From contig CP141140.1 in the NCBI GenBank assembly GCA_035235625.1, forward strand, positions 4,201,330 through 4,265,329: a DNA stretch of 64,000 bases, given 5' to 3'. Source of the DNA: Saururus chinensis (Eukaryota; Streptophyta; Magnoliopsida; Piperales; Saururaceae). Within the stretch, counting starts at the first letter, position 1, and every line of letters begins with the position of its first letter. The notes under the pieces were generated by a model that was given only the letters and a program-made list of their open reading frames with translations, was not told the DNA's origin and searched no databases. Below, one piece after another: positions 36,901 through 47,646 of this stretch. The translations under genes were made by a program, and so were the position numbers.

Positions 36901-39855
36901 TCTCGTCAAGAATAAATATGAAAAAAAAATTAAAATTAAAATAGGTGGATGTAATTGGTCATAGTTCATAACATGGAGGAAGAAAAGATAATCTTTTACA
37001 TGACCTATTTTGGGTACATTCACTTACGAGTAGATGCTTGATGGGCACTGAGGTAGGGATGTCACTCAAGTCATAACCAGACTCGAACCTAATCGGTAGA
37101 GTTTGAGTTTTCAAATTAAATTTGAATAGTTATTCAAGTATTTTGATAAAACTAAATTTCTAAATTAAATTTAAATTTATTATTTTTTAAATAATATCAA
37201 GACAAAACTCCACCCAAACCCAACCTAGTCGCATCCTAATAATAGCGAACCCGACCTAATAGGGTCCCTATTCAAAGCTAGCCGTATTGGGAAAAATACA
37301 TCTGGTTCGCGTGCTCTGATGGGGTGGGAGTGCCTACCCAACAGATTCGAATTGTTCATTTATCGTGCTGGATATACCTGTAGCAATATATTGAGCCCCG
37401 GGCCAGACCAGGGGATCAGGGCATTCTCCAACTGTAACTGATGTATATTAATATTCTTTTCATTAGACAATGAATGTGTCTCAACTGTTTCTCATTTACC
37501 TATTATAAAAAATTTAAAATTTCTCATAAAAACCTTATAATATATGATTTTTTACTTACCCTAACCTAATCTCCCACTTCCTCCTCCTCTGGCTTTAATG
37601 CCGACGTCGCTGGCGGGCGACCTCTTCTTCCTCTCCCTTCTCAGCCCCATGACGCCCGTTGCAACTGGATCTGGCGATGGCGCGAGGCCAGATCACCCTT
37701 TGCCCTGGCGTGGTTACCCTTTGGCCAAGCGCGGCCAGAGGAGAGGCCTGGAGTGGCCAGAAGCTTTGCGGCCTCTGGCCAGGCCAGGGCCGGCTTGAGA
37801 AAATTGGAGGCCTAAGGCGATTTTAAAATTATTATTTCTTATGTTCAATATAATGTTAACATGTTAATTTAATAAGTTTATTTAACATATATTTTTTTTG
37901 CTATTTAAGATGTATAATTACTAATTAGTTTATATATTAAAGTTTTGTTAATAAAATAAATTTAGCAAGGTTAGTGTGATGCAAAAAATTTAGTTTAATT
38001 GATGCATAGACCACAGGACAAGAAACTATATTTAATAGTTATCATTGGGTATAGTTATGGAATATTATCTCAAGTTAAAACAAAGCAACTTATTATAGTA
38101 AGTGACTTTTTCCTTATCTTGTGATTGATTTATAAGTTTTAGAAAGAATTATACTTAGAAGGTTAAGGCATAAAATTAATATAATCCTTTGCCATATAAA
38201 TTATTTTTTAATATGACTATATGTTCTTTTGCATGAGATTAAAAGGAATATGGGGCCTTATGTTTTGGTGGGCCTTAGGCAGCAGCCTAATCTGCCTTAT
38301 GGTCCAGCCGGCCCTGGGCCAGGCGCTACTCGAGGTCTTGTAATTCTGGCTTGGATGCCTGGTGCAGCAAGAGGCACCAGGCTCTGCCTCGGAACGGCCA
38401 GATGCGCCACAGCATCTGGCCTAGCGCAGCCAGATGCGTCGCGGCCTTTGGCACCAAGCCTTTGCCCAGGCGCGATGAGAGGTATGGTGCCTTTGGTTTG
38501 ATCGCTTGGTGCGGCTAGAGGCACCAAGCCTCTGGCCTTGAGCAGCCAGAAGTTTCGCGGCATCTGGCCTAGACGCTTGGTGCAGCTAGAGGCTTCGCGG
38601 CCTCTGGCCGGCTGCAGCCATAGGCTAGCTGCCTCAAGCTGGCTGCGACCTCTACCTGGCCACGCCCAGTGGCCTGCACCGCGGCCTCCGCCTGGTCGTG
38701 GCCAGGAGGCCAGAGGATGTCAGATCTAGCTAGAAGGGACGGTCGTGGCTGGACCATGAGGAAAGGTGCTGGCCCGTCTAACCGGAGGCGTGGCAACAAC
38801 TTTATTGTCAGATGGGAAAAATATATTGGGCTATTAGCGTAATAATGAGTGAGAAAAATAATGAGTTCTGGAGTTTAAAGAATTAATAAAAATATAATAT
38901 TTATTTTATTAAAATAAAGAATTAAGGGGTGTATTGGGTGCATTATATGCGTTCGTAGACAATACTTTATATCCCAAATTAGACAATCTCCTTGTAGCTA
39001 ATCGTTGTTTGATTGACAGAAAACTACTTTTATGTCACTATAGGCAAGTGAAGCATGCAGTTTTTTTTCGTAAACTTTCAGAGAAATTAATACTGTTATA
39101 ATTTTCTGCTAATTCGGTCATTGCTTATGTGTTAAATATTTGTCGATCTAATTCTAACGTTGTGGGAACCAGCTGTATCTGGGGAGGGTTTCCTGGCGCG
39201 CGACATATGCATAGTGAACACGGCAGGCCCGAACAAGCACCAGGCAGTGGCCCTCCGAGTGAACGCCGACCACGTCGCCTTCTACCGCTGCACCATCACC
39301 GGATACCAAGACACACTTTACGTCCACTCTTTCAGACAATTCTACAGGGAGTGTAACATATATGGCACAGTGGATTTCCTCTTTGGCAATGCAGCAGTAG
39401 TCTTTCAAGGCTGCAACATAATTGTCAGGCGGCCGCTCGAGGGACAAGCCAATTTCGTTACAGCACAAGCTAGAACCGAAGAGTTTGAATACACTGGGAT
39501 CTCCATACAGAATTGCTCCGTTCTAGCCGATGACGACCTCAATATCACCATGACCAGAAGCTACCTAGGCCGGCCCTGGAGGGTTTATTCTCGGGTGGTG
39601 TACATCGAGTCTTACATCGAGGCCTTGATTGAGCCGGCAGGATGGACAGAGTGGTCCGGCGACTTGGGTCTGGATACATTGTACTATGGAGAGTATGAGA
39701 ACAGAGGCCCCGGCTCGGCTGTTGATAACCGAGTCAACTGGTCAGGATACCATATTATGAGCTACGAAGATGCTTCCAACTTCACTGTTTCTCATTTCAT
39801 TAATGGCGACGAGTGGCTCGAGTCTACGTCTTTTCCCTATGATGATGGGGTTTAG
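33929..39855 (+). CDS. Secreted pectinesterase with pro-inhibitor domain (array gene 2)
   Basis: Two exons, 33929-34850 and 39173-39855, join in phase 1 within an Ala codon (TFRSATL-AVSGEGFLARD), giving 534 aa. I chose ATG 33929 because MASTNLQALLILSITLYFIK gives a clean signal peptide; in-frame ATGs at 33827 and 33839 would put about 30 polar residues before it. PMEI-like pro-region: CRSTPYPEIC and TNRETCLEG. Processing motif variant RRIL at residues 211-214. Catalytic residues are intact: Q331 (QAVALR), Q353-D354 (QDTLY), D375 (DFLFG), R441 (LGRPW). The C-terminus ends FPYDDGV. Codon use is much less GC-rich than genes 1 and 3, so this is a different paralogue, not a recent copy. The 4.3-kb intron is filled with transposons. 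No break in the reading frame seen. Confidence 0.94.
34904..35130. mobile_element. Stowaway-like MITE (AATTAATAGCTTCATTT family), copy 2, inverted
   Basis: Right end ATAGATGGAG followed by TA; left end TTAGTTCTGAGGG preceded by TA. The interior AAATAGAGCTATTAAT occurs twice and matches the reverse strand of the copies at 29441 and 58711. Confidence 0.6.
35310..35515. mobile_element. Foldback MITE, family A
   Basis: The left half AATTTCTATGCACTCTAGTG, with ATAAGATTGATAGTACACAT, is mirrored on the right by TCATGCTAGGCTCTGTGTTA and AGAGAGCACTTCTCATAGA. The core is TTAGCAATAATAGTACTAAC. Confidence 0.6.
35540..36850. mobile_element. Foldback MITE, family A, split by a hAT insertion
   Basis: The left part 35540-35665 (GATAATGAGTCCCAACAT, CTTAATATTTGAGATCG) and the right part 36761-36850 (TCATTGACCTCATGGAAAAA, GGGTTCACATG, AGCCTGAGCTCATGCATTGT) form the two arms of one family A foldback. 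The hAT at 35666-36760 lies between them. Confidence 0.65.
35666..36760. mobile_element. Non-autonomous hAT with GAACCGAACCGG subterminal arrays, 1.1 kb
   Basis: Ends TAGGGCTACATC and, inverted, TAGGGCTGCACC. Flanks CCTATAAG and CCAACAAG agree at 6 of 8 bases. About 150-200 bp inside each end is filled with GAACCGAACCGGAACC words, inverted between the ends. The central 35830-36520 is GC-rich, unlike the ends, and carries short open frames (36182-36461, both strands) without a recognised domain. It may be captured DNA. Confidence 0.85.
37053..37237. mobile_element. hAT-like MITE, TAGGGATGTCAC family, copy 2
   Basis: Starts TAGGGATGTCACTCAAGTC and ends with the inverse of TTAGGATGCGACTAGG. The internal TTGAATAGTTATTCAAG and TTTAAATTTATTATTTTTTA words match 10689-11007. 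Confidence 0.55.
37565..38830. repeat. GC-rich island with degenerate GCGGCCTCTGGCC repeats, interrupted by a hAT
   Basis: A block of very GC-rich DNA in an AT-rich intron. Words like GGCCTCTGGCC, CTTGGTGCAGCTAGAGGC and AGCCAGATGCG recur many times in 37720-37784 and 38317-38720. Several long open frames on both strands are products of base composition and show no domain. The origin is unknown: a captured segment in a larger, undelimited transposon is one option. Confidence 0.6.
37785..38316. mobile_element. Non-autonomous hAT, 532 bp, perfect 8-bp target duplication
   Basis: Ends CAGGGCCGGCT and AGCCGGCCCTG are exact inverses. Flanks GGCCAGGC (37777-37784) and GGCCAGGC (38317-38324) are identical. 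GGAGGCCTAAGGCG near the left is mirrored by GGGCCTTAGGCAGC near the right. The core is AT-rich and non-coding. The perfect duplication suggests the youngest dated insertion in the window. Confidence 0.93.
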
Positions 39856-42020
39856 GGTTTAGGCCTGCTGTGGAACAGGACGCCTTTACCCCTGTTGGTT
39901 GAAGAAATATAGTTTTCTAGGGAAGGTATTTTGGTCCATTAACCTTTAGCTGAGTTGGCAAGTTCGAATGTGGGGCATGTTAACGACCATCTTCAGCTGA
40001 AAATCATATGCCGCTTATAAAAGGGAATTGATCCAGAAATTTCGGATCTGAATGATCTCTTTGAAAAACGTCAGAATTGTGTTCTTCGTGGAGCTGAAGC
40101 TCTGTTGAGACTCGTGGAATCGAGTTGTGTTTATTAAATTCTTTGTTACTTGTGCTCTGTTTTTCTTTGTGAATTGTTTGGACTACCTCGAAGTGAACTT
40201 GTGCTCTGTTTTTCTTTGTTGATTCTCGAACAGAGAATTCTTTCGTTTCTGTTTGTCAATTGTCTGCAAATTGATATTCTACAACTGTTGTTACAATATT
40301 TGAATTGAAGAAGTCACAAAAAAATATTTGAACAACTCTTGTTGCCAATTTGTGTTATACAAATTTGTTTCCCTTCTTCTGTTGCATCAAGACCCGAGTG
40401 GGAATGTGTGTGTGTGTTGTGTGTTTTTGTTAGAAGGTGCGAGGTAAAGAAGACTTGCTTACTTGATTTGCAGAAGTAGAACGGTACAGAATACAGATGT
40501 ATCTAAAATATGCGAGCCTTTGGAGTCTCTGGGTGATGATGTGTTCGCAAAACCGATAAATATGGTAATTGGTTTACGTTTGCAAGAAATGATGCAAACT
40601 AGTTTTACGCTCAACGTCAATTGCCCAAAAGTTTCAATTTAAAAAAAATTGCCTATAAGTTTCAGACACTTTTTGCAAGGCCTTAGAGATTATCAAGCAC
40701 TAGTGCCGCACATCAAACTCGCTGGAAGTGTTCAAATGATCACAACGACATGCATCTCCTAAACAAACAACTGTGGAGTATTTTTTAACTCTCTCTCCCA
40801 AATTGACTTAAAAAAGCAAACGTTTAGTGATGGTAAACCTTTTGGGAATTGGGTATGTTTTTCGTGAAATTGAGCCTGGGGCTCGCCAGAAAGATCTTTT
40901 GCATATCAATTCGGGTAGAGATAATTTGGCTGAATTTTGTGACTATGTTCATACATGAATAAGGCAAAAACTTTCCCGTGTTAAAGCTTTGCCGATGCAG
41001 ACAGGATGTTGGGTCAGCGCTTCATCAAACAGGTAGCTTTAAAGGGTAAAGTTGTCTTTTCACTTCTTTCAAGTTAGTTAAAGCCTTGAAAGGCCGGGAG
41101 TTTGGTTACGTGCCTTTTTCCAGAGCCGAAATTATCGGGCAATTATCCCTTCCCAGCCGAAGAAAACATTTTCGTTTGAGTAATCAGCGGTGGAGATGTT
41201 TTGTATGAATCCTAAATCCTAAAGATGAGTAAAGTAGTTAGATTAGTGTTGATTGGAAAAGCAGAGAATGTTTTCCTAAAGATTATTGTTGAAATTAACA
41301 GATAGCTCTGTTCTTTTATGAGCTCTGCTCAGGCTGCTCGTGGCGATTCGAGTTTCCTCAGCTGAGATTTCAGATTTTATATTTGTATTCTCCTCGTGGA
41401 TTCGAAAGTTTGTCCATGAATTGTGATTACTTCTTATTTTCCTACTTTTGATTTGTCTTTGTTTTTCGATTTATCTTTTGGGGTCGCCATCGTTTTTAAA
41501 GGTTGGTGAGCTGTTGAACCCTTCGACTGTTTGGATCTTCATCCATTGGCTATGGCCAAACTAAAAGAGAATTTACGGGCCATCAGACGAAGATTCAGCG
41601 GGATGCATATGTTAGCGCACCTTCTGATCGCCATCGTCTGGAAGGGACATGTGACATTATCTGCATTAACGTGTACGCCATTGATTCTGTGGATAGACAG
41701 CTTTTCACCCGCCAATTTTAGTTTCACGAAAAAAAAACATGTACTCATATTATTTATATTATTTTATTAAATATGTAAATACATATATTTTAATAGAAAA
41801 AATTAACCAAAGCTACTTAGACATCCTCTATTTTAATTTATATATGAATTTCAAATCTTAGGAATTTCAATTCTTTATATCATATATATAATTTTTTATT
41901 TTATTTTTTCTAGTATGTCTACTTCAGAAATTTTGTTATGAGAAATCGGTTATATGCCATTTCTTGACTTAACTTCGAACATAATTTTGTAATTAATGGT
42001 TATAATATTATTATATATTA
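39856..42020. other. Intergenic after pectinesterase gene 2
   Basis: Includes the 3' UTR and a short direct repeat of CTTGTGCTCTGTTTTTCTTTG at about 40149 and 40198. The frame at 41531-41770 has no family signature. AT-rich from 41780 on. No gene recognised. Confidence 0.65.
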
Positions 42021-42115
42021 TTCCCTCTATCTTAAAATAAGTGTTTTATTTAATTTTTTAAAATAAATTAAATAGAATATTTATTTTAAAACAAATAAAA
42101 TATATTATATAAGCA
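42021..42115. mobile_element. Stowaway-like fragment
   Basis: TTCCCTCTATCTTAAAATAA followed by GTGTTTTATTT after TA resembles the Stowaway at 50138. The right end is not clear. Confidence 0.4.
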
Positions 42116-42450
42116 AAAAGAGATCTAAATGTTAAAATTCTTAAGACATCAGTCCACTTTAAGACCTTGTTTATATTCGTAATTCGGATTAAAAAATTAA
42201 ATAAATTAATTTAAGTTAATTTTAATTTTTTAACCTAGACTATTAACACGATAAGGAAGAGTCTTCTGTATACTCTTTATCTTATATTAGTAATTTTATT
42301 TAAATTTTAAAATAAATTATTTATTTTAAAAAATTAAATAAAATAATTAATCGACTTTGATTTGAAGATAAAATTTCACAGCCACGCTAAATAAGCCTAA
42401 ACCTCAACTTGACTAGTCTCATTAGCCACTCGTAGTTGAGGACCTTGAGG

Positions 42451-42741
42451 TAGGGGTGGCAACATGTGGGACGCGAGTCGCGAGCCCGGCAAGGCCCACT
42501 TCACCTTTTTTTTTTAAAATAATAATAATAGCCACGGTCAATGCGTGGCAGCGGCCAACCGGGTGGCTGGTGGGCGGGCCTGTGTGCTAGAACGAGCCCG
42601 GGCCCTGAAGGGAGCTGGCCTCTCAGCGCATAGGCATAAAAGCCTAGGCCCTATACGGTCCGCTCCCCAATAGGCCGTACCGGGCTAGGCCCGCTCCGCC
42701 AGTGGGCTAAGCCCAAGCGAGGCCCGCACTTCTGCCCCCTG
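42451..42741. mobile_element. Probable hAT-like relic, GC-rich
   Basis: Starts TAGGGGTGGCAACATGTGGG and ends with the inverse of AGGGGGCAGAAGTGCGGG. It is rich in GGCCCGC/GCGGGCC words. The flanking bases do not form a target duplication, so the boundary is uncertain. Confidence 0.45.
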
Positions 42742-44325
42742 TGCTTGTTGAAACTTCATGCAACTTTCGTCTGGGCTCTCGTTGCAGACAAGCGGCACAT
42801 GTTCATATTGAAATGGGACCAGTTGTTGTTACTGTTTTCAGAAGTTGAATATCTAATTGATGCGAAAGCTGTCATGAAATGGGTCCCGCCCCCTTTGATT
42901 GTTTTCTGCAAAGTTGACTTCAATGTAGTGCTTGCTCTAGAGAAATAACTTGTATGATGGTGCACTCCGTAACTGCGTGACATCAAATGTTGAGTGTGAG
43001 GTCGGTTTTGTGCCCAGTCCATACAATCGTATGTTTCATACAAAAGTGCATTAGCTAACAGTTAATACTTGCATATACTGCTAATTGCTTATGTAGGGCA
43101 ATTGCCAAATTTTGAGGATACGAAATTCCAACCTACTAGATAACATGAAAGAATTAATGAATTTGAATGCATTTTTGTCCGACAAAGAAGCCTTTTAATT
43201 AATTGTTTGTTGGCTGCTTGATAGGGATAATTTAGGCCACCAATCCTGACACCTATGGAATTTGCAGGGGCCCCCTAGTTGGGCTGGCACCCATACATTC
43301 TATTCACCATTTGTAGGGCCCCAAAATAGAGAGAGAAAAAGTTAGTAATGATTGGACACCTATTTATTCCATCCCCTTCATGTATTCGTCTTCCTATCCC
43401 CCACTGTGCAAATCCTGTCCAACCGTAGCGGACTCACCAACGACCCGGACCTGATCCTACCCTACCAAACGTTGACCATGCGCTCCCCTATCGGATCCAT
43501 ACCTCTCATTCAGGCTCCAGTTCTCAATCAGGTTTACACCCAAGACCCATCCCCAACATGCACCCAGCAACATCAACAGTAGAGCTGGCATGAAATAAAT
43601 ATAGCACTGCTGAACATAGGATTGAGCGGATGAGCCCATCGAAGCTGAGAATGCCATGAAAAAGGTTGAACGCCTTGAAATTGCCAGAAGGCAATGAAGG
43701 CGTTAGCCTCAGAGACAACCTTGTCGTGGCAAAGACAATATATAGTTGTTTTATCTTAGAAAGGCTTGCAATTTGCATGGGCGTTCGTTTTTCCCGTATT
43801 GTCTGAATATCGCCTCCTAAGTCTCAATCTCCTTCCCAATCATATGCAAACCTATAAAAAAGAGATGATGTTCTTCTGATATAGTCGTACAACTTGCTTG
43901 AGTTGGTGGGAATCGCTAGAGACGTGGAGCTCATCGTTAGAATCATATATAGCCGGCATTAACATGTGCATTAGGTGGTCGGTTGTACTGCGTGTGGTTG
44001 CTGAGGGCAAAAACTCTAGATCCTTTGTCCTTGTACGCAGGTGAAGCTAAAATTGGGTGCCCCTTTAAAACACAACGAAAACATGGGTGCCCCAGAAGAA
44101 TGAAAACAGACTTATTTTTTTGGAACTTGGTAAAAATAGTTGAAATTTTGGGGGCCTAGGCAAATTTCATGGGTATTAGGATAGGCGGCCAATAATTTAT
44201 TCAACGATCCGGACTCCAGAACCTAATTAATGAACTTCTCTTTTAAGAAAGTACATTATAGCATTAATAATGAAAGGCACCAAGCGAGCCCATAGAAAAG
44301 CCAAACCGCAATGAGAATGGAGTAA

Positions 44326-44465
44326 TGTTAATGTGACGTTAACTTTTGCACGTTAAAATTCTATTTCAATATTTCAAAACAAGAATGGGCCCTACTTATC
44401 AATATTATTAAAATAATAAAATAAAGTTTTAACGTGTAAAAATTAACTTACACGTCAACGTGGCT
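44326..44465. mobile_element. Small foldback MITE (ACGTTAA arms)
   Basis: GTTAATGTGACGTTAACTTT, then TGCACGTTAAAATT is mirrored by TTTTAACGTGTAAAAATTAA and CTTACACGTCAACGTGGC. The centre is AT-rich. Non-coding. Confidence 0.6.
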
Positions 44466-44648
44466 CAAGCATTTTTCAGCAAGAAATTGCGTCTTTCGCA
44501 TAGAAAATGTCATAATAGGAATTGAGATGGACAGCCTTTGTAAGATTACTGTCTGGACAATGTAAGGTAGAATACAAGCAGAAAAGAAACAAACGAGGGG
44601 TGACCAACCCAGGTCCCAGAATGTCCGGTACCGCGTACGAGACTACTT

Positions 44649-44671
44649 CACGTGGGTTGACGTCGGTCAAC
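44649..44671. promoter_or_regulatory. G-box next to an inverted W-box pair
   Basis: CACGTG at 44649-44654 is followed by GTTGAC (44656-44661) and GTCAAC (44666-44671), an inverted pair of TTGAC W-box cores with a 4-bp spacer. A GAAGCTTC heat-shock-like element lies at about 44766. No coding start follows within range, so the role is unproven. Confidence 0.35.
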
Positions 44672-45096
44672 GAGCCTCGTGCTCCACATATCTCCGGCGA
44701 CCCATTGGAGTCATTAGATGGGCCAGCTGTGTTGCAGAGGAGGGAAGGCATTCCCATAAAGAAAGAAGCTTCTCAACTTCTTCTCTGCTTTCCATTTAAT
44801 TCGTCTTCTGTTTTTATATTAAGAAACGGCTCCTGCCCGAGATCAGAGTGAACGCGGACGCGCTTAACAGCAAATGGCGAGCTACAAGTTAAGCTCGAGA
44901 ACGCGGATGCGTGTTGTGATGATGAAATCTAGGTGTAGGCAATTATAAGTAGGTCGTTCCTTGTATTTGGAGTTGCCCCACAGCGGCTTATCCCGCCCCG
45001 AGTCCAAGCCCCACCCCACTTGTTTCATCGTCTGTCCTTGAGCCTCTGTCGCTAGCTGTTCCAGTTTTTTACAGCTGAAACTACCCCACCTGCACT

Positions 45097-45855
45097 TAGG
45101 GGTGTTCACGGATATAAACGGGCGTGGACATAGGGTTATCCGTGTTTGTTTATTATTTAAATAACTCTTATTCGTATCCGTTCATGTCTGCCAGGGTCCA
45201 TATTATACTTTGTTCAAGTTCGTCTGTTACGAATAGGGATGGACACGGACAGATATAGACAAATATTTCAACACCAAAATTTTTATCCCAACCTAATTTT
45301 TTTTAGAACTTTTATAACATGTAAAAATTATCTTAATATATTACATAAGTACTAAAACTATATTTTCAAGTTATCTAATACTCATGTAGTATATTAATAT
45401 TATCTTAACATGCTATATAAGTTCTAGATTTATATTATCAAACTGTCTAATACTTATGTACTAGGTTAGAATAGTCTTAACATGCTACATAGGTACTAAA
45501 TTCATGTTTTCAAATTATCAAGTGCCTATGTAGCATGTTAGGACTGTTATGATATGGTACATAAGTACTGGATTTATGTTTTCAAGTTGTAAAGTGCCTA
45601 TGTAACATGTTAGAACTGTCCTACGATGCTACATAGAAATTTAATTCTATTTTTTTCTTATAGTTAGTAATAATTACTATTATTAATAAGAGAGTCTTAG
45701 GTAAGTAGCAGACGCGGATATCCGCGGACAAGGGTATGTCCGTGTCCGCGCCCATATCCGTGTCTGGCCCGGACAAAAAAAATTGTTCATTCTATATAAA
45801 AACGGACGTAGACACGGACAAACATACTGACAACGGATGTCAATGAACATCCTTA
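45097..45855. mobile_element. hAT-like element with internal tandem array, 0.76 kb
   Basis: Left terminus TAGGGGTGTTCAC and right terminus ATGAACATCCTTA are inverted relatives. TAGGGTTATCCGTGTT and ATACTTTGTTCAAGT next to the left end are shared with the left end of 30315-32629, so the two belong to one family. GTCCGTGTCCGCG-type words mark the right end. The target duplication is not preserved. A four-unit tandem array occupies its middle. No transposase. Confidence 0.7.
45331..45637. repeat. 72-bp tandem repeat, about 4.3 units, each unit palindromic
   Basis: Unit starts (TCTTAA or its variants) fall at 45331, 45403, 45475, 45547 and 45619, a constant 72-bp step. In the better units AACATGCTACATAGGTAC and GTGCCTATGTAGCATGTT are inverse arms flanking a loop of about 28 bp. 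Units differ by about 15-30 %, so the array is old. Confidence 0.9.
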
Positions 45856-45899
45856 GCCAGCAAAGAATAAATTTTCTTAAAGATTTAAAACCGATACCG

Positions 45900-47000
45900 A
45901 TTTTCATTCAAAACTCGTTTTAATTAGTATACTAGCAAAACTATATATGTATTATACATATAAATATAAATTATATTAAATAAATTAAATATAAAAAAAT
46001 ATATATCATAGATTTTTCATGCTATAGATTAAAATATATTTTTAAGATCATAATAATTATGAAGTACACAAAAATATAATTATAAATTTATATATAATCT
46101 ATATACATATACCAATTGCAAATCCAAAATTTATTAGCTTAATATTAAGTAATATATTAATAATGTTGTTGAAGGATTTTGTACGTGAAATATACTATTC
46201 ATATTTAGGACCAATTTGGTGCTGAAACACATTTGATAAAGCCGTGAAATTTTTTTAAATGGAGTAGAAAAGTGTAAATTCACACACACATAATTAATAA
46301 TGTCACATATAAAAGTGCAAATATTTTAAGGCTTTCAAATGATAAAAAACCAAACAAATTCATCTTTAAGAGTGCAAGATAACCTTAAATCAACTTAACT
46401 TAAAAGGAAATGTCTGTCATATTAACAACCACTATTAAGTTGACATATGATAAGTATCCAAAAGAATTTAAATAAATAATTTTATTAAAATAGTCATATA
46501 TCACATACTAATTAATGGTAATATAAAAAACAAACAAATAAATTTATATTTTAAAAAAATAATTAAATAAATTAAATTGAAGATATAAATAAAATAGAAA
46601 TTAAAGATAAAAAATATGACTAAGATAAATAAATAAAATTCTACTACCATTAAACTTGGTTGAGTGGTACTAATAATAATACACACGCATTATACACATA
46701 AATATATATTATATAAAATAAAATATATGTTTAATATATGTCTTCTTTATATGCTATAATTATAATTAATAAATTACTTTGAGTATTATAGTCATCATTA
46801 GCTATACACAGAAGCTCAATATTAACTTATATACACTCATTAATTGTAATTATAAATTTAAATATTCAAAATTAGTTTGGTCGTGATTCTCATTTGATAG
46901 TCTTTTGGGGTTTTTAAAGGCACTATATATATATATATATAAATTATTATTAAAAATATATTATATAAATAGAGAAAATAGTGAGAATATAGTCATATGA
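45900..47000. other. Extremely AT-rich spacer
   Basis: Mostly A/T. The segments at about 45925-46130 and 46665-46880 share TTATACATATAAATATA-type runs in the same order and look like an old direct duplication. A TA run lies at about 46924-46941. No gene. Confidence 0.55.
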
Positions 47001-47646
47001 GATCATTTGACTAATGATGTCAATCCCACCTACTGTGGTCTCGGATGCTCTCACCGTGGAAGGGAAGCCCATGTGCTTCTGGCGTGACCTCATTTGATGT
47101 AAATGAGATGGCAGGGGTAGGCAGCTTAGTTTAATTCGCGTTTAACTCCATGTGCGTGAGTTTCTGCGAACATCTCGCGGGATAAGGAAACAATTACCCC
47201 TCCAGTACTCCACTAAAATGTAAACCAACCGACGTCGTAGATCAGGTTTCATTGTCAATGTACATCAAAAGATCGGTCATCCACAGCTAACAAATGTCCG
47301 GCTCTATAGTCCGTTCACATCAAGTTGATGCCATTTGGGTGATAAAATGCACAAGAAACAAAAGGCTTTCCCATCATGGCACACCGCACAGTACCTCCCC
47401 TTGTTTAGCAATGCAGGATTCGCATAAACAAAGCGCCAAACTCATCTAAAAACATTAGAATAAACTTGGTTCGAGACCCAGTACTCGATGAGATGGGAAT
47501 AAGAATAGACTAATATCTCACTCATACTACTCGCCAAGCAGCCCTGTCTTCTCTTCTTCCGCGGTTGCCTCAGCTTCTTCAACAAAGAACCACCCACCAC
47601 CCCGGCCGCCATCCAACACCCAATTCGCAGAGAGTGATCCCGGAAC
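47001..47646 (+). other. Upstream region of pectinesterase gene 3
   Basis: Presumed promoter and leader. Composition becomes GC-richer from about 47540. No clear TATA box near the ATG. The frame at 47442-47669 (minus) is a shadow. Confidence 0.55.

Larger units (their letters stand above)
34851..39172 (+). other. Intron of pectinesterase gene 2, 4.32 kb, built of insertions
   Basis: Donor GTGAGT at 34851 and acceptor AACCAG ending 39172. It sits at the same codon position as the 530-bp intron of gene 3. It contains, in order, a Stowaway-like MITE, two family A MITEs (the second split by a hAT), a small hAT-like MITE and a GC-rich island interrupted by another hAT. Listed separately. Confidence 0.9.
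42742..45096. other. Intergenic with promoter-like motifs but no gene
   Basis: No family signature in the frames at 42745-42948, 43352-43582 or 44522-44851. A small foldback with CACGTTAAAA/TTTTAACGTG arms lies at about 44326-44465. A G-box/W-box cluster at 44649-44671 is listed separately. Confidence 0.55.

Noticed and set aside
38229-38799. Overlapping open frames on both strands in the GC-rich island
   Set aside because: They are low-complexity Pro/Ala/Arg translations of repeated GGCC-rich words, without an initiation context or domain.
44522-44851. 109-codon gene near the G-box/W-box cluster
   Set aside because: The frame overlaps the regulatory motifs themselves, has no recognisable domain, and codon use is not gene-like.
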